27,827 nucleotides of DNA from Caulobacter sp. (GCA_028291125.1 JAQGIN010000107.1:1-27827); one strand, 5' to 3'; counted from the stretch's first letter, positions 1 to 9,799 are shown. Program-made: numbers and translations. The notes: generated by a model from the sequence alone, not told the origin.

Positions 1-96
1 GCCGACGCCGAGCCGAAGGCCAGGAAGGCCAAGGCCGACAAGCCGAAGAAGGACAAGAAGCCGAAAAAGGACAAGGTGGCCAAGAAGGCCGCCTGA
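1..96 (+). CDS. C-terminal tail of an unidentified Lys-rich protein (partial)
   Basis: The first 96 bases read in frame to a TGA stop, giving 31 residues made almost only of Lys, Ala, Asp and Pro (for example KADKPKKDKKPKKDKVAKKAA is the style of the repeat). The start and the main part of the gene lie outside the window. Basic low-complexity tails like this occur on several nucleic-acid-binding proteins, such as topoisomerases, pseudouridine synthases and some ribosomal proteins, but nothing here picks one out, so I give no function. The stop codon lies inside a 10-bp stem shared with the convergent kinase gene. Confidence 0.6.
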   Translation, partial: ADAEPKARKAKADKPKKDKKPKKDKVAKKAA

Positions 97-116
97 CGCC
101 GCCGCTCGTCAGGCGG
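89..116. terminator. Bidirectional hairpin between convergent genes
   Basis: CCGCCTGACG (89-98) pairs perfectly with CGTCAGGCGG (107-116) around an 8-nt loop. The stem contains the stop codon of the rightward gene (94-96) and part of the stop of the leftward kinase gene (109-111). There is no T-tract on either side, so termination efficiency is uncertain. Confidence 0.5.
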
Positions 117-2049
117 TGTCCAACGCCGGGGCCGGCGCGACCCCGCGCAGGATCCGGTCGAGTTCGGCCTGGCCGTAGGGCTTGGCCAGCCGCGGCAGGG
201 CCTCGCCGGCCCCCGGCGGCAACTCGGCGTAGCCGGTGGCGAGCACCACCGGCAAGCCGGGACGCCGGGCCTCGATCTCCCCGGCCAGCTCCAGGCCGGT
301 CATCTGCGGCATGACGTGGTCGGTGATCACCACATCCACGGCGTGTTCGCGCAGCGCCTCGAGCGCTTCGGCCGCCGACGACACCGCGATGGCCCGGTGG
401 CCGAGATCCTCCAGCATCGCCGCGGTGTTCATCAGCACTAGGCCGTCGTCGTCCACCGCCAGCACGGTCAGGGGACGGACTGGCGCGTCGGACGGCGTCG
501 GCTCGGCGAGCGCGGGCCTGGGGATCCGGACGGCGTCCGCCCGCGGCAGCCAGATCTCGACCCGGGTCCCCTGGCCCAGGCGGCTGGTGACGACGAGACA
601 GCCTCCCGACTGTTCCGCCAGGCCGTGGACCATCGACAGGCCCAGCCCGGTGCCCTTGCCGACGCCCTTGGTCGTGTAGAACGGCTCGGTGGCGCGCGCG
701 AGGGTGTCCTCGTCCATGCCCTCGCCGTCGTCGATCACCGCCAGGCGGACATATTCGCCCGCCGGGAGACCGTTGTCGGCCTTGACCCCAAGGATCTCCT
801 GCGTCGCCTCGATGCTGATCGCGCCCCCGTTTGGCAGGGCGTCGCGGGCGTTCACCACCAGGTTCAGCAGGGCCGTCTCCAGCTGGTTGGCGTCGGTGCG
901 GGCCGGCGGTAGTTGGCGCGGAAAGCGGGTCGTCAGCCGCACCGACGGGCCAAGCGATCGCTGCAGCAAGCCGCTCATGCCCCGCACCAGGGCGGCGACG
1001 TCGATGCCCTCCAGCTCCAACTCCTGCTTGCGGGCGAAGGTCAGCATCCGTTGGGTCAGGGCCGCGCCGCGTTGCGCGCCCTGCACCGCGTTGTCGAGCA
1101 GGGCCGTCGCCTTGGCGTCGAGCGGGACACGCTTGCGCAGCAGTTCGAGACTGCCGAGGACGGCCATCAGCAGGTTGTTGAAGTCGTGGGCGACGCCGCC
1201 GGTCAGTTGGCCGATGGCGTCCAGCTTCTGCGACTGGAACAACGCCTGGCGGGCCTGGTCGAGCGCGATCTGGGCGTTCCGGCGCTCGGTGATGTCGCGG
1301 GTGACCTTGGCGAAGCCGATCGGCTCACCGTCGTCGTCGCGAATGGGGTCGATCACCACATGGGCCCAGAAGCGGTCGCCGTTCTTGCGGACACGCCAAC
1401 CTTCCTTCTCGAAACGGCCGTCGATCCCGGCGGTGCGCAGAGCGGCGGCGGGCTCGCCGGCCGCGCGATCCTCCTCGGTGTAGAAGCGCGAGAAGTGTTC
1501 GCCGACGATTTCCTCGGGCCGGTAGCCCTTGATCCGCTGCGCTCCCGCGTTCCAGCTGGTCACCCGCCCGTTCAGGTCGAGCATGTAGATGGCGTAGTCG
1601 GTGACACCCTGCACCAGCAGGCGGAACTGCTCCACGCTGCGGCGCAGGGCCTCCTCGGCCGCCTTGCGCTCGGTGAGATCGCGGGTGACCTTGGCGAAGC
1701 CCAGCAGGTCTCCGGACGGGGTGAAGATCGGGTCGATCAGCACATGCGCCCAGAACCGGCCGCCGTCCTTGCGCAGGCGCCAGCCTTGGGTCTCGAAGCG
1801 TCCCTCGGCGACGGCCGTCCGCAGGGCGGCCGCCGGCGCGCCCGCGGCGCGGTCCTCGTCGGTGTAGAAGCGGGAGAAATGGTCGCCGATGATCTCGGCG
1901 GCCTTATAGCCCTTGAGCCGCTCGGCGCCCGCGTTCCAACTGGTCACCCGGCCGGCGGGGTCGAGCATGTAGATGGCGTAATCGGTGATCGCGTCGACGA
2001 GCAGCCGATAGCGACCGTCGTCGCTCTGCAGAGCGCTCAAACTATCCAT
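109..2049 (-). CDS. Soluble PAS-PAS hybrid histidine kinase/response regulator
   Basis: A 646-residue sensor kinase. Residues about 12-130 and 137-258 are two PAS domains that are near copies of each other (both carry DYAIYML, GRVTSWNAGA, HFSRFYT and DRAAG.PAAALRTA). A HisKA domain follows with VAHDFNNLL and phospho-acceptor H288. The HATPase_c domain has N396/N400 (NLVVNARDAL), DDGEGM at 440-445 and GTGLGL at 466-471. A C-terminal receiver domain (about 527-636) has acidic D533/D534, acceptor D577, T605 and K623. No membrane segment or signal peptide is seen, so it should sense a cytoplasmic cue, perhaps light, redox or a ligand bound by PAS; no heme- or flavin-specific residue can be claimed by eye. 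The chosen ATG has AGGGTGGG just upstream. A TTG start at 2067 would add six residues. No partner response regulator is adjacent, and the terminal receiver suggests a phosphorelay or autoregulation. Confidence 0.93.
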   Translation of the reverse strand: MDSLSALQSDDGRYRLLVDAITDYAIYMLDPAGRVTSWNAGAERLKGYKAAEIIGDHFSRFYTDEDRAAGAPAAALRTAVAEGRFETQGWRLRKDGGRFWAHVLIDPIFTPSGDLLGFAKVTRDLTERKAAEEALRRSVEQFRLLVQGVTDYAIYMLDLNGRVTSWNAGAQRIKGYRPEEIVGEHFSRFYTEEDRAAGEPAAALRTAGIDGRFEKEGWRVRKNGDRFWAHVVIDPIRDDDGEPIGFAKVTRDITERRNAQIALDQARQALFQSQKLDAIGQLTGGVAHDFNNLLMAVLGSLELLRKRVPLDAKATALLDNAVQGAQRGAALTQRMLTFARKQELELEGIDVAALVRGMSGLLQRSLGPSVRLTTRFPRQLPPARTDANQLETALLNLVVNARDALPNGGAISIEATQEILGVKADNGLPAGEYVRLAVIDDGEGMDEDTLARATEPFYTTKGVGKGTGLGLSMVHGLAEQSGGCLVVTSRLGQGTRVEIWLPRADAVRIPRPALAEPTPSDAPVRPLTVLAVDDDGLVLMNTAAMLEDLGHRAIAVSSAAEALEALREHAVDVVITDHVMPQMTGLELAGEIEARRPGLPVVLATGYAELPPGAGEALPRLAKPYGQAELDRILRGVAPAPALDTA

Positions 2050-2173
2050 CCCACCCTGGGCGCGCAAAGGCCCATAATCCCCGACTTTCAGCGCACGCCT
2101 CCGGGGAAGGTTCCAAAAAAACTAGCGACGAGATCGAGCCGGCGGCGCCGAACGGAAGGCCCCCGGTTGGCCG

Positions 2174-2449
2174 TCAGACCAGGATGTTCACCAGCGATCC
2201 GGGGCGCAGGATCTTCTGCGGCGGATCCTGGGACTGGACGAACGGCTGGGCCGGAGCCGGCCGCAGCTGGGCGCGACCCTGCGTTTGCATCTGGGCCGCC
2301 ACCGGAGTCGCGGCCGCCGGCGGACGCGCCGCGCCGGTCTCGGCCAGGGCGGCTTGGAAGAAGGCCGAGGCCCGCGCCGACGACGCAGGGCTCCGACCGT
2401 CGACCTTGGCCGGCAGGTTCGAGCCCTGGGGAAGGCGGATGACGGTCAT
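2174..2449 (-). CDS. Small Pro/Ala-rich protein of unknown function
   Basis: A 91-residue protein starting MTVIRLPQGSNLPAKV and ending RPGSLVNILV. I do not recognise a family. The middle is low-complexity (Ala, Pro, Gln) and probably disordered, while the two ends look conserved in style. There is no signal peptide, membrane segment or cysteine. The ATG at 2449 is preferred over an in-frame TTG at 2476, because the predicted promoter (-35 TTGACC, -10 GTTAAC) would place the transcript start near 2461, downstream of the TTG. It stands alone between the kinase gene and ccmG. The CtrA-like box upstream suggests cell-cycle control, but that is inference. Confidence 0.6.
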   Translation of the reverse strand: MTVIRLPQGSNLPAKVDGRSPASSARASAFFQAALAETGAARPPAAATPVAAQMQTQGRAQLRPAPAQPFVQSQDPPQKILRPGSLVNILV

Positions 2450-2467
2450 GTCAGCGGGTCCAGCATG

Positions 2468-2508
2468 GTTAACCAAGCGTCTACGAACAGGGTCAACGAC
2501 AGATTAAC
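2468..2508 (-). promoter_or_regulatory. Putative promoter with CtrA-like box
   Basis: On the minus strand TTGACC (2496-2491) and GTTAAC (2473-2468) are separated by 17 nt, a good -35/-10 geometry for the 91-aa gene starting at 2449. Reading TTAA-TCTGTCG-TTGAC, the -35 also forms the second half of a CtrA-type site (consensus TTAA-N7-TTAAC, one mismatch). Overlap of the CtrA box with the -35 is the usual arrangement at CtrA-activated Caulobacter promoters. Confidence 0.45.
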
Positions 2509-2526
2509 AGCGCCGGCCCGCCAGGA

Positions 2527-3051
2527 TCAATGCGCCTGTTTCAGCAGGGCCTCGGCGGCGGCCGGAGTCAGGGGTCCGGTGTGCTTGGCGATGACCACGC
2601 CGTCGGACCCGACCAGATAGGTTTCGGGCACGCCGGTGACCCCGAACTCCACCCCCGCCCGGCCGCCGCGGTCGACCAGATGGACGGCGAACGGATCGCC
2701 CAGCCGGCCGAGGAAGGCCTGGGTGTTGGCCGGGGCGTCCTTGTAGGCGACGCCGACGATGCGCACGCCCTGGGCCTTGAGGGCCATCAGCTCGGGATGC
2801 TCGACCTCGCAAGGGGCGCACCAGGAGGCGAAGAAATTGACCAGCACCGGCCCCCCTTTGGCCAGCTGCGCCGCGTCGCTCAGCCGCACCGGGGTTCCGG
2901 TGGTCAGGTCGGGCAGCGACACGTCGGGGGCCGGCTTGCCGACCAGGGCGTGCGGCTGGATCTGCGGGTTGCGGTTGAGGCTGTAGCCGGCGAACAGCGC
3001 CGCCAGGGCGGCCAGCACCAGCAGCGGCGCGAAGGCCAGCCAGCGCCTCAC
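2527..3051 (-). CDS. ccmG: Thiol:disulfide interchange protein CcmG (DsbE)
   Basis: A membrane-anchored periplasmic thioredoxin that keeps apocytochrome c CXXCH thiols (or CcmH) reduced for heme attachment. The 174-residue product has one N-terminal membrane anchor (about 4-23), the family sequence GKPAPDVSLPDL, the active site WCAPC (C78, C81), and a cis-proline motif GVTGVPETYL (P142), the signature of the CcmG/DsbE branch. I chose the GTG at 3051 because it overlaps the ccmD stop as GTGA and gives a normal anchor. An upstream start at 3102 would run back through ccmD. It is the last gene of the leftward ccm cluster. CcmE, CcmF and CcmH are not in the window and must lie elsewhere. Confidence 0.95.
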   Translation of the reverse strand: MRRWLAFAPLLVLAALAALFAGYSLNRNPQIQPHALVGKPAPDVSLPDLTTGTPVRLSDAAQLAKGGPVLVNFFASWCAPCEVEHPELMALKAQGVRIVGVAYKDAPANTQAFLGRLGDPFAVHLVDRGGRAGVEFGVTGVPETYLVGSDGVVIAKHTGPLTPAAAEALLKQAH

Positions 3052-3215
3052 GCCGCCGGCCCCGAGTCGCGACGTGTCAGCCGCTCGACCTCGCGCCGCC
3101 AATGGCGGGCCCGCAGCAGGGTGTCGGCGATCAGGCCGGCGAAGACCACGGCGGAGACGGCGAAGGCCGCCAGGATATAGGGGGCGTAGCGCCCGCCCTC
3201 GGTCAGCAGGGTCAT
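3048..3215 (-). CDS. ccmD: Heme exporter protein D (CcmD)
   Basis: A 55-residue protein, short enough to be missed by ordinary gene calling. It begins MTLLTEGGRYAPYILAAFAV, has one membrane segment (about residues 12-31) and ends in a basic cytoplasmic tail (RARHWRREVERLTRR). This matches the CcmD family: a small single-span protein with the YAPYI(L)-type start that helps release holo-CcmE from the CcmABC complex. It starts one base after the ccmC stop (TGA-G-ATG) and its own TGA overlaps the ccmG GTG by four bases, so the three genes are probably translationally coupled. Position, size and topology together make the call firm. Confidence 0.9.
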   Translation of the reverse strand: MTLLTEGGRYAPYILAAFAVSAVVFAGLIADTLLRARHWRREVERLTRRDSGPAA

Positions 3216-3216
3216 C

Positions 3217-3966
3217 TCAGGCTCCCGACGCCCGCAGGGCCAGGGCCCGGGCGCGGCGGCGCCAGACCTCGGCCCGGATGCGCACCAGCCACAGCGATCC
3301 GAAGGCGGCCATGTAGCACAGGCCCATCAGCAGCAGCGGGATCAGATAGACCGCCGGCAGGCGGTTCTGCGGCTCGGCCCCGAAGGTCGAGGCCCCCTGG
3401 TGCAGGCTGTTCCACCACACCACCGAATAGTGGACGATCGGCAGGTTGATCAGGCCGACCAGGGCCAGGATGGCGGCGGCGCGGCCGGCCTTGGTCTCGT
3501 CCTCGATCGCCCCGCGCAGGGCCATGTAGCCGAGGTAGAACAGGAACAGGATCAGCACCGAGGTCAGGCGGGCGTCGCCCCACACCCACCAGGCGCCCCA
3601 CATCGGCCGGCCCCACAGCGAGCCGGTGATCAGGGCCAGGGCGGTGAAGGCCGCGCCCAGCGGGGCCGCGGCCTTGGCGGCGGCGTCGGCCAAAACGTGG
3701 CGGAACACCAGGGCCAGGAAGCTGGAAATCCCCAGGCACAGATAGGCGAACAGTCCCAGCCAGGCGGCCGGGACGTGGATGAACATGATCTGGACGGTGT
3801 CGCTCTGCTGGTAGTCGCCCGGAGCGGTCAGGCCCAGGGTCAGGCCGCCGGCGGCCAGGGCGATCGCCAACAGGCCGAGCAGCGGCGCGGCCCAGCGCGA
3901 AAAGGCCATGAACCGCTCGGGATTGGCCAGGAAATCGAACACTGAATGCGGATCGCGGACGCCCAT
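3217..3966 (-). CDS. ccmC: Heme exporter protein CcmC
   Basis: A 249-residue inner-membrane protein with about six membrane spans that presents heme to CcmE at the periplasmic face. It carries the tryptophan-rich WWD region WGAWWVWGDARLTS (123-136) and two candidate axial heme histidines: H64 in FIHVPAAW and H189 in NSLHQGAS. The usual WWD core is WGxWWxWDxRLTS; here a Gly lies between W129 and D131, which looks like a one-residue insertion (reported as a finding). The ATG at 3966 gives the normal family length. It lies 41 bp downstream of the Spy-like gene and 1 bp before ccmD. No separate promoter is evident. Confidence 0.95.
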   Translation of the reverse strand: MGVRDPHSVFDFLANPERFMAFSRWAAPLLGLLAIALAAGGLTLGLTAPGDYQQSDTVQIMFIHVPAAWLGLFAYLCLGISSFLALVFRHVLADAAAKAAAPLGAAFTALALITGSLWGRPMWGAWWVWGDARLTSVLILFLFYLGYMALRGAIEDETKAGRAAAILALVGLINLPIVHYSVVWWNSLHQGASTFGAEPQNRLPAVYLIPLLLMGLCYMAAFGSLWLVRIRAEVWRRRARALALRASGA

Positions 3967-4007
3967 ACCGTTGCTTAGAACGCGGAACGGACGTCCGCAA
4001 CGGGAAC

Positions 4008-4598
4008 TCAGCCGGCCTTGCGCTTCATCATCAGGCCGTGGGCGCCGAGGCCGGGACCGTCGTGACGGATCTCCAGGCGATGGATCATCATGCCCGGACC
4101 GCCCAGTTCGGGGCCGAGGGCGTCGAAGGCCTTGCGCTGCGACGGCGACAGCGCCGCGTAGAAGGCCTTGGTGGCGTCGGCCCGCGCCCGGACCATCGCC
4201 GCCATCTTGGCCAGGTGCTCGGCCTCGCGGTCGAGGCGTTCGGGCGTGGTCAGCGGCGCCTTGGGCGCATCGTCCCTGGCCTTTTCGGGCTCATCCTTTT
4301 CACGCCTCGCCTTGGGGGCGTTGGCGGCGAGATAGGCCTGCAGGGCCGGCTCCTGGTCCGAGCGCAGCTGCAGCAGATCGCGCAGGCGCTGGGCGTGGGC
4401 GGCGGGGTCGCGATGCTCGCGCGTCAGCTTGCGAAATTCGCCTCCCATCGGCGGCATGGGGGGCATCGGCGGCATGCCCCGCATCGACGGTTCGGGCGGC
4501 GCCGGCGGGACCGGCGGCGTCTGGGCCGAGGCGGCGGCGGCGGCGACGGTGAGGGCGGCCCCGGCCACGAGGGCGAGGCGGCGCAGCATGGGACGCAT
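4008..4598 (-). CDS. Exported Spy/LTXXQ-like periplasmic protein inside the ccm cluster
   Basis: A 196-residue protein with a cleavable signal peptide (MRPMLRRLALVAGAALTVAA, ending near ASAQ), a Pro/Met-rich stretch (MRGMPPMPPMPPMGG), and a helical, charged body ending in LSPSQRKAFDAL, which resembles the LTXXQ repeat of the Spy/CpxP/ZraP group of periplasmic chaperones and metal sensors. The C-terminus is His- and Met-rich (GPGMMIHRLEIRHDG, GLMMKRK). The ATG at 4598 has a GGAG ribosome site 8 nt upstream; the TTG 24 bases earlier has nothing comparable. Its position between ccmB and ccmC, on the same strand, suggests a link with heme or metal stress in the periplasm, but that is inference. 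A generic envelope-stress role is equally possible. Confidence 0.8.
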   Translation of the reverse strand: MRPMLRRLALVAGAALTVAAAAASAQTPPVPPAPPEPSMRGMPPMPPMPPMGGEFRKLTREHRDPAAHAQRLRDLLQLRSDQEPALQAYLAANAPKARREKDEPEKARDDAPKAPLTTPERLDREAEHLAKMAAMVRARADATKAFYAALSPSQRKAFDALGPELGGPGMMIHRLEIRHDGPGLGAHGLMMKRKAG

Positions 4599-4653
4599 GA
4601 TCTTGCTCCAGGTTGACGACAACTGTGGCCACGCTTGGCTCCCGATGTGGCGG

Positions 4654-4672
4654 CAAGATGTCAGACAAGATG
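4654..4672 (-). promoter_or_regulatory. Direct heptamer repeat upstream of the Spy-like gene
   Basis: CAAGATG occurs at 4654-4660 and again at 4666-4672, a 12-bp period, in the 109-bp gap between ccmB and the Spy-like gene. Direct repeats with about one helical turn of spacing are typical of OmpR/CpxR-type response regulator sites. Which regulator would bind is unknown. Confidence 0.3.
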
Positions 4673-4707
4673 AACAATATTACAGGTTTGACGCCGCCGA
4701 GCGGGGT

Positions 4708-5373
4708 TCAGTCCAGGGCGTTGCGGCAAGCGGCGGCCATGACCAGCGGGCACAGGGCCACGGCGGCGGCGGCATAGGCCAGCAACAGCCACAGGCCGCC
4801 GGTCCACGGCAGGCCGGCCGCCAGGGCGTCCAGCGCCCCGGCCCCGAAGATCACCGGCGGTACGAACAGCGGCAGCACGATCACCGCCACCAGCAGGCCG
4901 CCGCGGCGGCTGCCCAGGGCCAGGGCGGCGCCCAGGCCGCCGAGGAAGGCGAAGGCCAGGCCCCCGGCCAGGCCGCACAGCACCAGCAGCGGCAGGATCC
5001 GCGACGGCGCGCCCAGGGCCAGGGCGGCGATCGGCGCGGCCAGGGCCAGCGGCGCGCCGGTGGCCAGCCACTGAGCCAGGCACTTGACGAAGGCGGTCAG
5101 CTCCAGCGGCAGGGGGCCGAGGGCCAGCAGGTCCAGGGCCCCGTCCTCGAAGTCGCGCTCGAACAGGCGCTCCAGCGACAGCAGCGCCGCCAGGGCCAGG
5201 GCCAGCCAGGCGATCCCCGGCGCGATCAGGGCCAGGCGCTCGGGGGCGCGGCCGGCCGCCAGCGGCAGCAGGGTGACGACGCAGGCGTAGAAGGCCAGGG
5301 CCAGCAGCGGGCCGCCGCCCTGCCCCCAGGCCAGGGCCAGTTCGCGCCGCAGCAGCACGCCAAAGCCCCTCAC
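4708..5373 (-). CDS. ccmB: Heme exporter protein CcmB
   Basis: The membrane subunit of the CcmAB ABC transporter that powers release of holo-CcmE from CcmC. The 221 residues match the family length, with about six hydrophobic spans and the family-style N-terminus (RRELALAWGQGGGPLLALAFY) followed by the cytoplasmic patch ERLFERDFEDGALDLL, where CcmB contacts the ATPase. The GTG start at 5373 overlaps the ccmA stop as GTGA. A much longer open frame runs upstream on this strand, but it only shadows ccmA in another frame. The next gene downstream is the Spy-like gene after a 109-bp gap. Confidence 0.95.
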   Translation of the reverse strand: MRGFGVLLRRELALAWGQGGGPLLALAFYACVVTLLPLAAGRAPERLALIAPGIAWLALALAALLSLERLFERDFEDGALDLLALGPLPLELTAFVKCLAQWLATGAPLALAAPIAALALGAPSRILPLLVLCGLAGGLAFAFLGGLGAALALGSRRGGLLVAVIVLPLFVPPVIFGAGALDALAAGLPWTGGLWLLLAYAAAAVALCPLVMAAACRNALD

Positions 5374-6008
5374 GCCGCGATCTCCGCGCGGGCGTCGCCG
5401 CCGATCTCGACGGAGCGGGCCGGCACCGGCAGCGGATCGTGCACCGCCGCCAGGATCAGGCCGCCGCCGGCCAGGTGCTCGGCCATGATCGTCCCGAAGC
5501 CTTCGCGGTGGCCGGTGTCCAGCGGGGCCATCGGCTCGTCGAGCAGCCACAAGGGCCGCGGGCTGGCGACCAGCCGGGCCAGGGCCAGGCGTCGCCTCTG
5601 GCCGGCCGACAGCCGCCGCACCTCCAGGTCCAGCAGCCGCGTCAGGTCCAACCGCTCGGCCGCCGCCCGGGCCGAGGCGGTCGAGCCGCCGGTCCACAGG
5701 GTCTGGAAGGTCAGCTCCTCCCAGGCGGTGCGGGCCGCCTTCAACCCGTCCTGGTGGCCGACGAGGTGCAGACCCTCGGCCCGGGCCGCCTCGGCCTCGA
5801 GCGGGCCGTCCGCGCCCAGAAAGCTTATGTCGCCGGCCCGCGGCCGCAGCAGACCGGCGACGGCGCGCAACAGACTGGTCTTGCCGGCCCCGTTGCGGCC
5901 GGTCAGCGCCACCGCCTGGCCGGACGAGATCTCGAGATCCAGGTCCGAGAACAGTCGTCGCTCGCCGCGAGTCAGGGCCAAGGTCTTGATGCGAACGATT
6001 CTTATCAT
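5370..6008 (-). CDS. ccmA: Cytochrome c biogenesis ATP-binding protein CcmA
   Basis: The ABC ATPase of the CcmABCD heme-handling complex; 212 residues, normal for the family. Walker A is GRNGAGKTS (37-45), the signature LSAGQRRRLALARL starts at 133, Walker B is LWLLDEP (153-159, D157/E158) and the switch histidine is H190 in AAVHDP. The ATG at 6008 is chosen because AAGG lies 7 nt upstream; the open frame extends further to 6254 but into the region opposite acnA. GGCCAA-ACC-TTGGCC (6009-6023) forms a small inverted repeat right over the ribosome site, which could affect initiation. ccmA heads the leftward cluster and is divergent from acnA. Confidence 0.95.
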   Translation of the reverse strand: MIRIVRIKTLALTRGERRLFSDLDLEISSGQAVALTGRNGAGKTSLLRAVAGLLRPRAGDISFLGADGPLEAEAARAEGLHLVGHQDGLKAARTAWEELTFQTLWTGGSTASARAAAERLDLTRLLDLEVRRLSAGQRRRLALARLVASPRPLWLLDEPMAPLDTGHREGFGTIMAEHLAGGGLILAAVHDPLPVPARSVEIGGDARAEIAA

Positions 6009-6201
6009 GGCCAAACCTTGGCCATCTCTTCGCCCATTGCATGGACGACGCGGGCCGGCGGCGCTAAGAAGCGCTCGGCCGTCACCCTCCAGACAGACAG
6101 GGGCGTACGCGGCGCGGGGGTGGACGCTGTGAGTCCCCCTCGATCGCGCGATCCCGGGAGTGGTTTTCGGACGGCCGTGGACAGAGAAGGAATCCCCAAC
6201 A

Positions 6202-8889
<2,688 letters not shown>

Positions 8890-8902
8890 GGCGATCCGAG
8901 CC

Positions 8903-8933
8903 GGCGGCCCTTCCCGATGGGAGGGGCCGCCTT
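8903..8933 (+). terminator. Terminator hairpin after acnA
   Basis: GGCGGCCC (8903-8910) pairs with GGGCCGCC (8924-8931), extended inward by TTCCC/GGGAG (one G-T pair) to a 3-nt GAT loop. The stem is 13 bp. Only TT follows, so it is a strong hairpin with a poor T-tract. Confidence 0.6.
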
Positions 8934-8954
8934 CGGACCGAAACCGCGTCGGGC

Positions 8955-8990
8955 GGCCGTCTTTGTGGCAAGCTTTGTTGCAAGACGGCC
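8955..8990 (+). promoter_or_regulatory. Tandem 12-mer inside an inverted repeat upstream of the DUF1223 gene
   Basis: CTTTGTGGCAAG (8961-8972) is followed directly by CTTTGTTGCAAG (8973-8984), a tandem copy with one mismatch. The pair sits inside the inverted repeat GGCCGTCTT/AAGACGGCC (8955-8963 and 8982-8990). It lies about 60 bp upstream of the DUF1223 start and looks like a regulator binding site. A GCTAAAC sequence at 9012-9018 resembles a Caulobacter -10 element, but no matching -35 was seen. Confidence 0.35.
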
Positions 8991-9046
8991 ACCTTCACGG
9001 CCTCGTGAACGGCTAAACCGGCCATTCTTGGCTTAAGTGCGCCGCA

Positions 9047-9799
9047 ATGCGTAAGGCGGCTTTCCCTCTCCTCCATCTGGCTCTGGTGATTCTGGCGCTG
9101 AGCGGTTTCGCGCCGGTCCCCGCTTGGGCCAAGCCCCCCGTGGTGGTCGAGTTGTTCACCGCCCAGGGCTGCTCGTCCTGCGGCAAGGCGAATCAGATGG
9201 CCGCCGACCTCGCCGATCGCGACGGCGTGCTGACCCTCACCTATTCCGTCGACTACTGGGACTATCTCGGCTGGCCCGACACCTTCGCCAAGCCGGCCTT
9301 CGCCGAGCGGCAGCGCGCCTACGCCAAGCGCCTGGCGCTGCGCGACGTCTACACGCCGCAGGTGGTGGTCGACGGCAAGGCCCAGACCTCCGGGGTCAAG
9401 GCCGAGGCGGTCGAGACCCTGGTGGCGGCGGCGATCAAGGCTCCCAACCGCTCGCCCGACATGGAATTCATCGGCGCTAGCCGCGTAGCGGTGGGCTCCG
9501 GTCCGGTTCCGCGCGGCGGCGGCGAGGTCTGGCTGGTGCGCTACGATCCGCGCGAGCAGGACGTCGCCGTGCGGCGCGGCGACAATCGCGGCCAGACCCT
9601 GGTGCATCGCAATGTCGTCCGCGAGCTCGTGCTGCTGGGCCCCTGGAGCGGTCGGCCCAAGCTGTACAAGCTGCCGCCCGCTGGCGATCCCGATCTGGCC
9701 GCGGTGGTGATCGTCCAGGGGACCAAGGGCGGCCGCGTTCTCGGCGCCCTCGAGGCGACCCCCGCCAAGACCGATGGCGGCAAGACCGCCAGTCGCTAG
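9047..9799 (+). CDS. Exported DUF1223 family thioredoxin-like protein
   Basis: A 250-residue protein with a signal peptide (about 1-28, ending PAWA before KPP) and the DUF1223 hallmark VVELFTAQGCSSC...SVDYWDYLGWPDTFA. The CXXC (C42, C45) lies after the first strand as in a thioredoxin fold, and YTPQVVVDG further on is also characteristic. The family is widespread in proteobacteria without a settled function; a secreted oxidoreductase role is inferred from fold and motif only. After the CXXC this copy reads GKAN instead of the PPAD-like sequence I associate with the family. It follows acnA on the same strand, separated by a hairpin and a candidate operator, so it is probably a separate unit. 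Confidence 0.88.
   Translation: MRKAAFPLLHLALVILALSGFAPVPAWAKPPVVVELFTAQGCSSCGKANQMAADLADRDGVLTLTYSVDYWDYLGWPDTFAKPAFAERQRAYAKRLALRDVYTPQVVVDGKAQTSGVKAEAVETLVAAAIKAPNRSPDMEFIGASRVAVGSGPVPRGGGEVWLVRYDPREQDVAVRRGDNRGQTLVHRNVVRELVLLGPWSGRPKLYKLPPAGDPDLAAVVIVQGTKGGRVLGALEATPAKTDGGKTASR

Noticed and set aside
913..2442. 509-codon plus-strand open frame opposite the kinase gene
   Set aside because: Low-complexity translation without motifs, antisense to a complete PAS-PAS-kinase protein.
4708..6042. 444-codon minus-strand open frame covering ccmA and ccmB
   Set aside because: Only its last 221 codons are CcmB; the rest is an out-of-frame reading of ccmA, and the GTGA overlap sets the true ccmB start.
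6009..6201. Promoters for ccmA and acnA in the divergent gap
   Set aside because: GCTAAG at 6063-6068 resembles a Caulobacter -10, but the nearest TTG-type -35 is about 20 nt away, so I do not call it.
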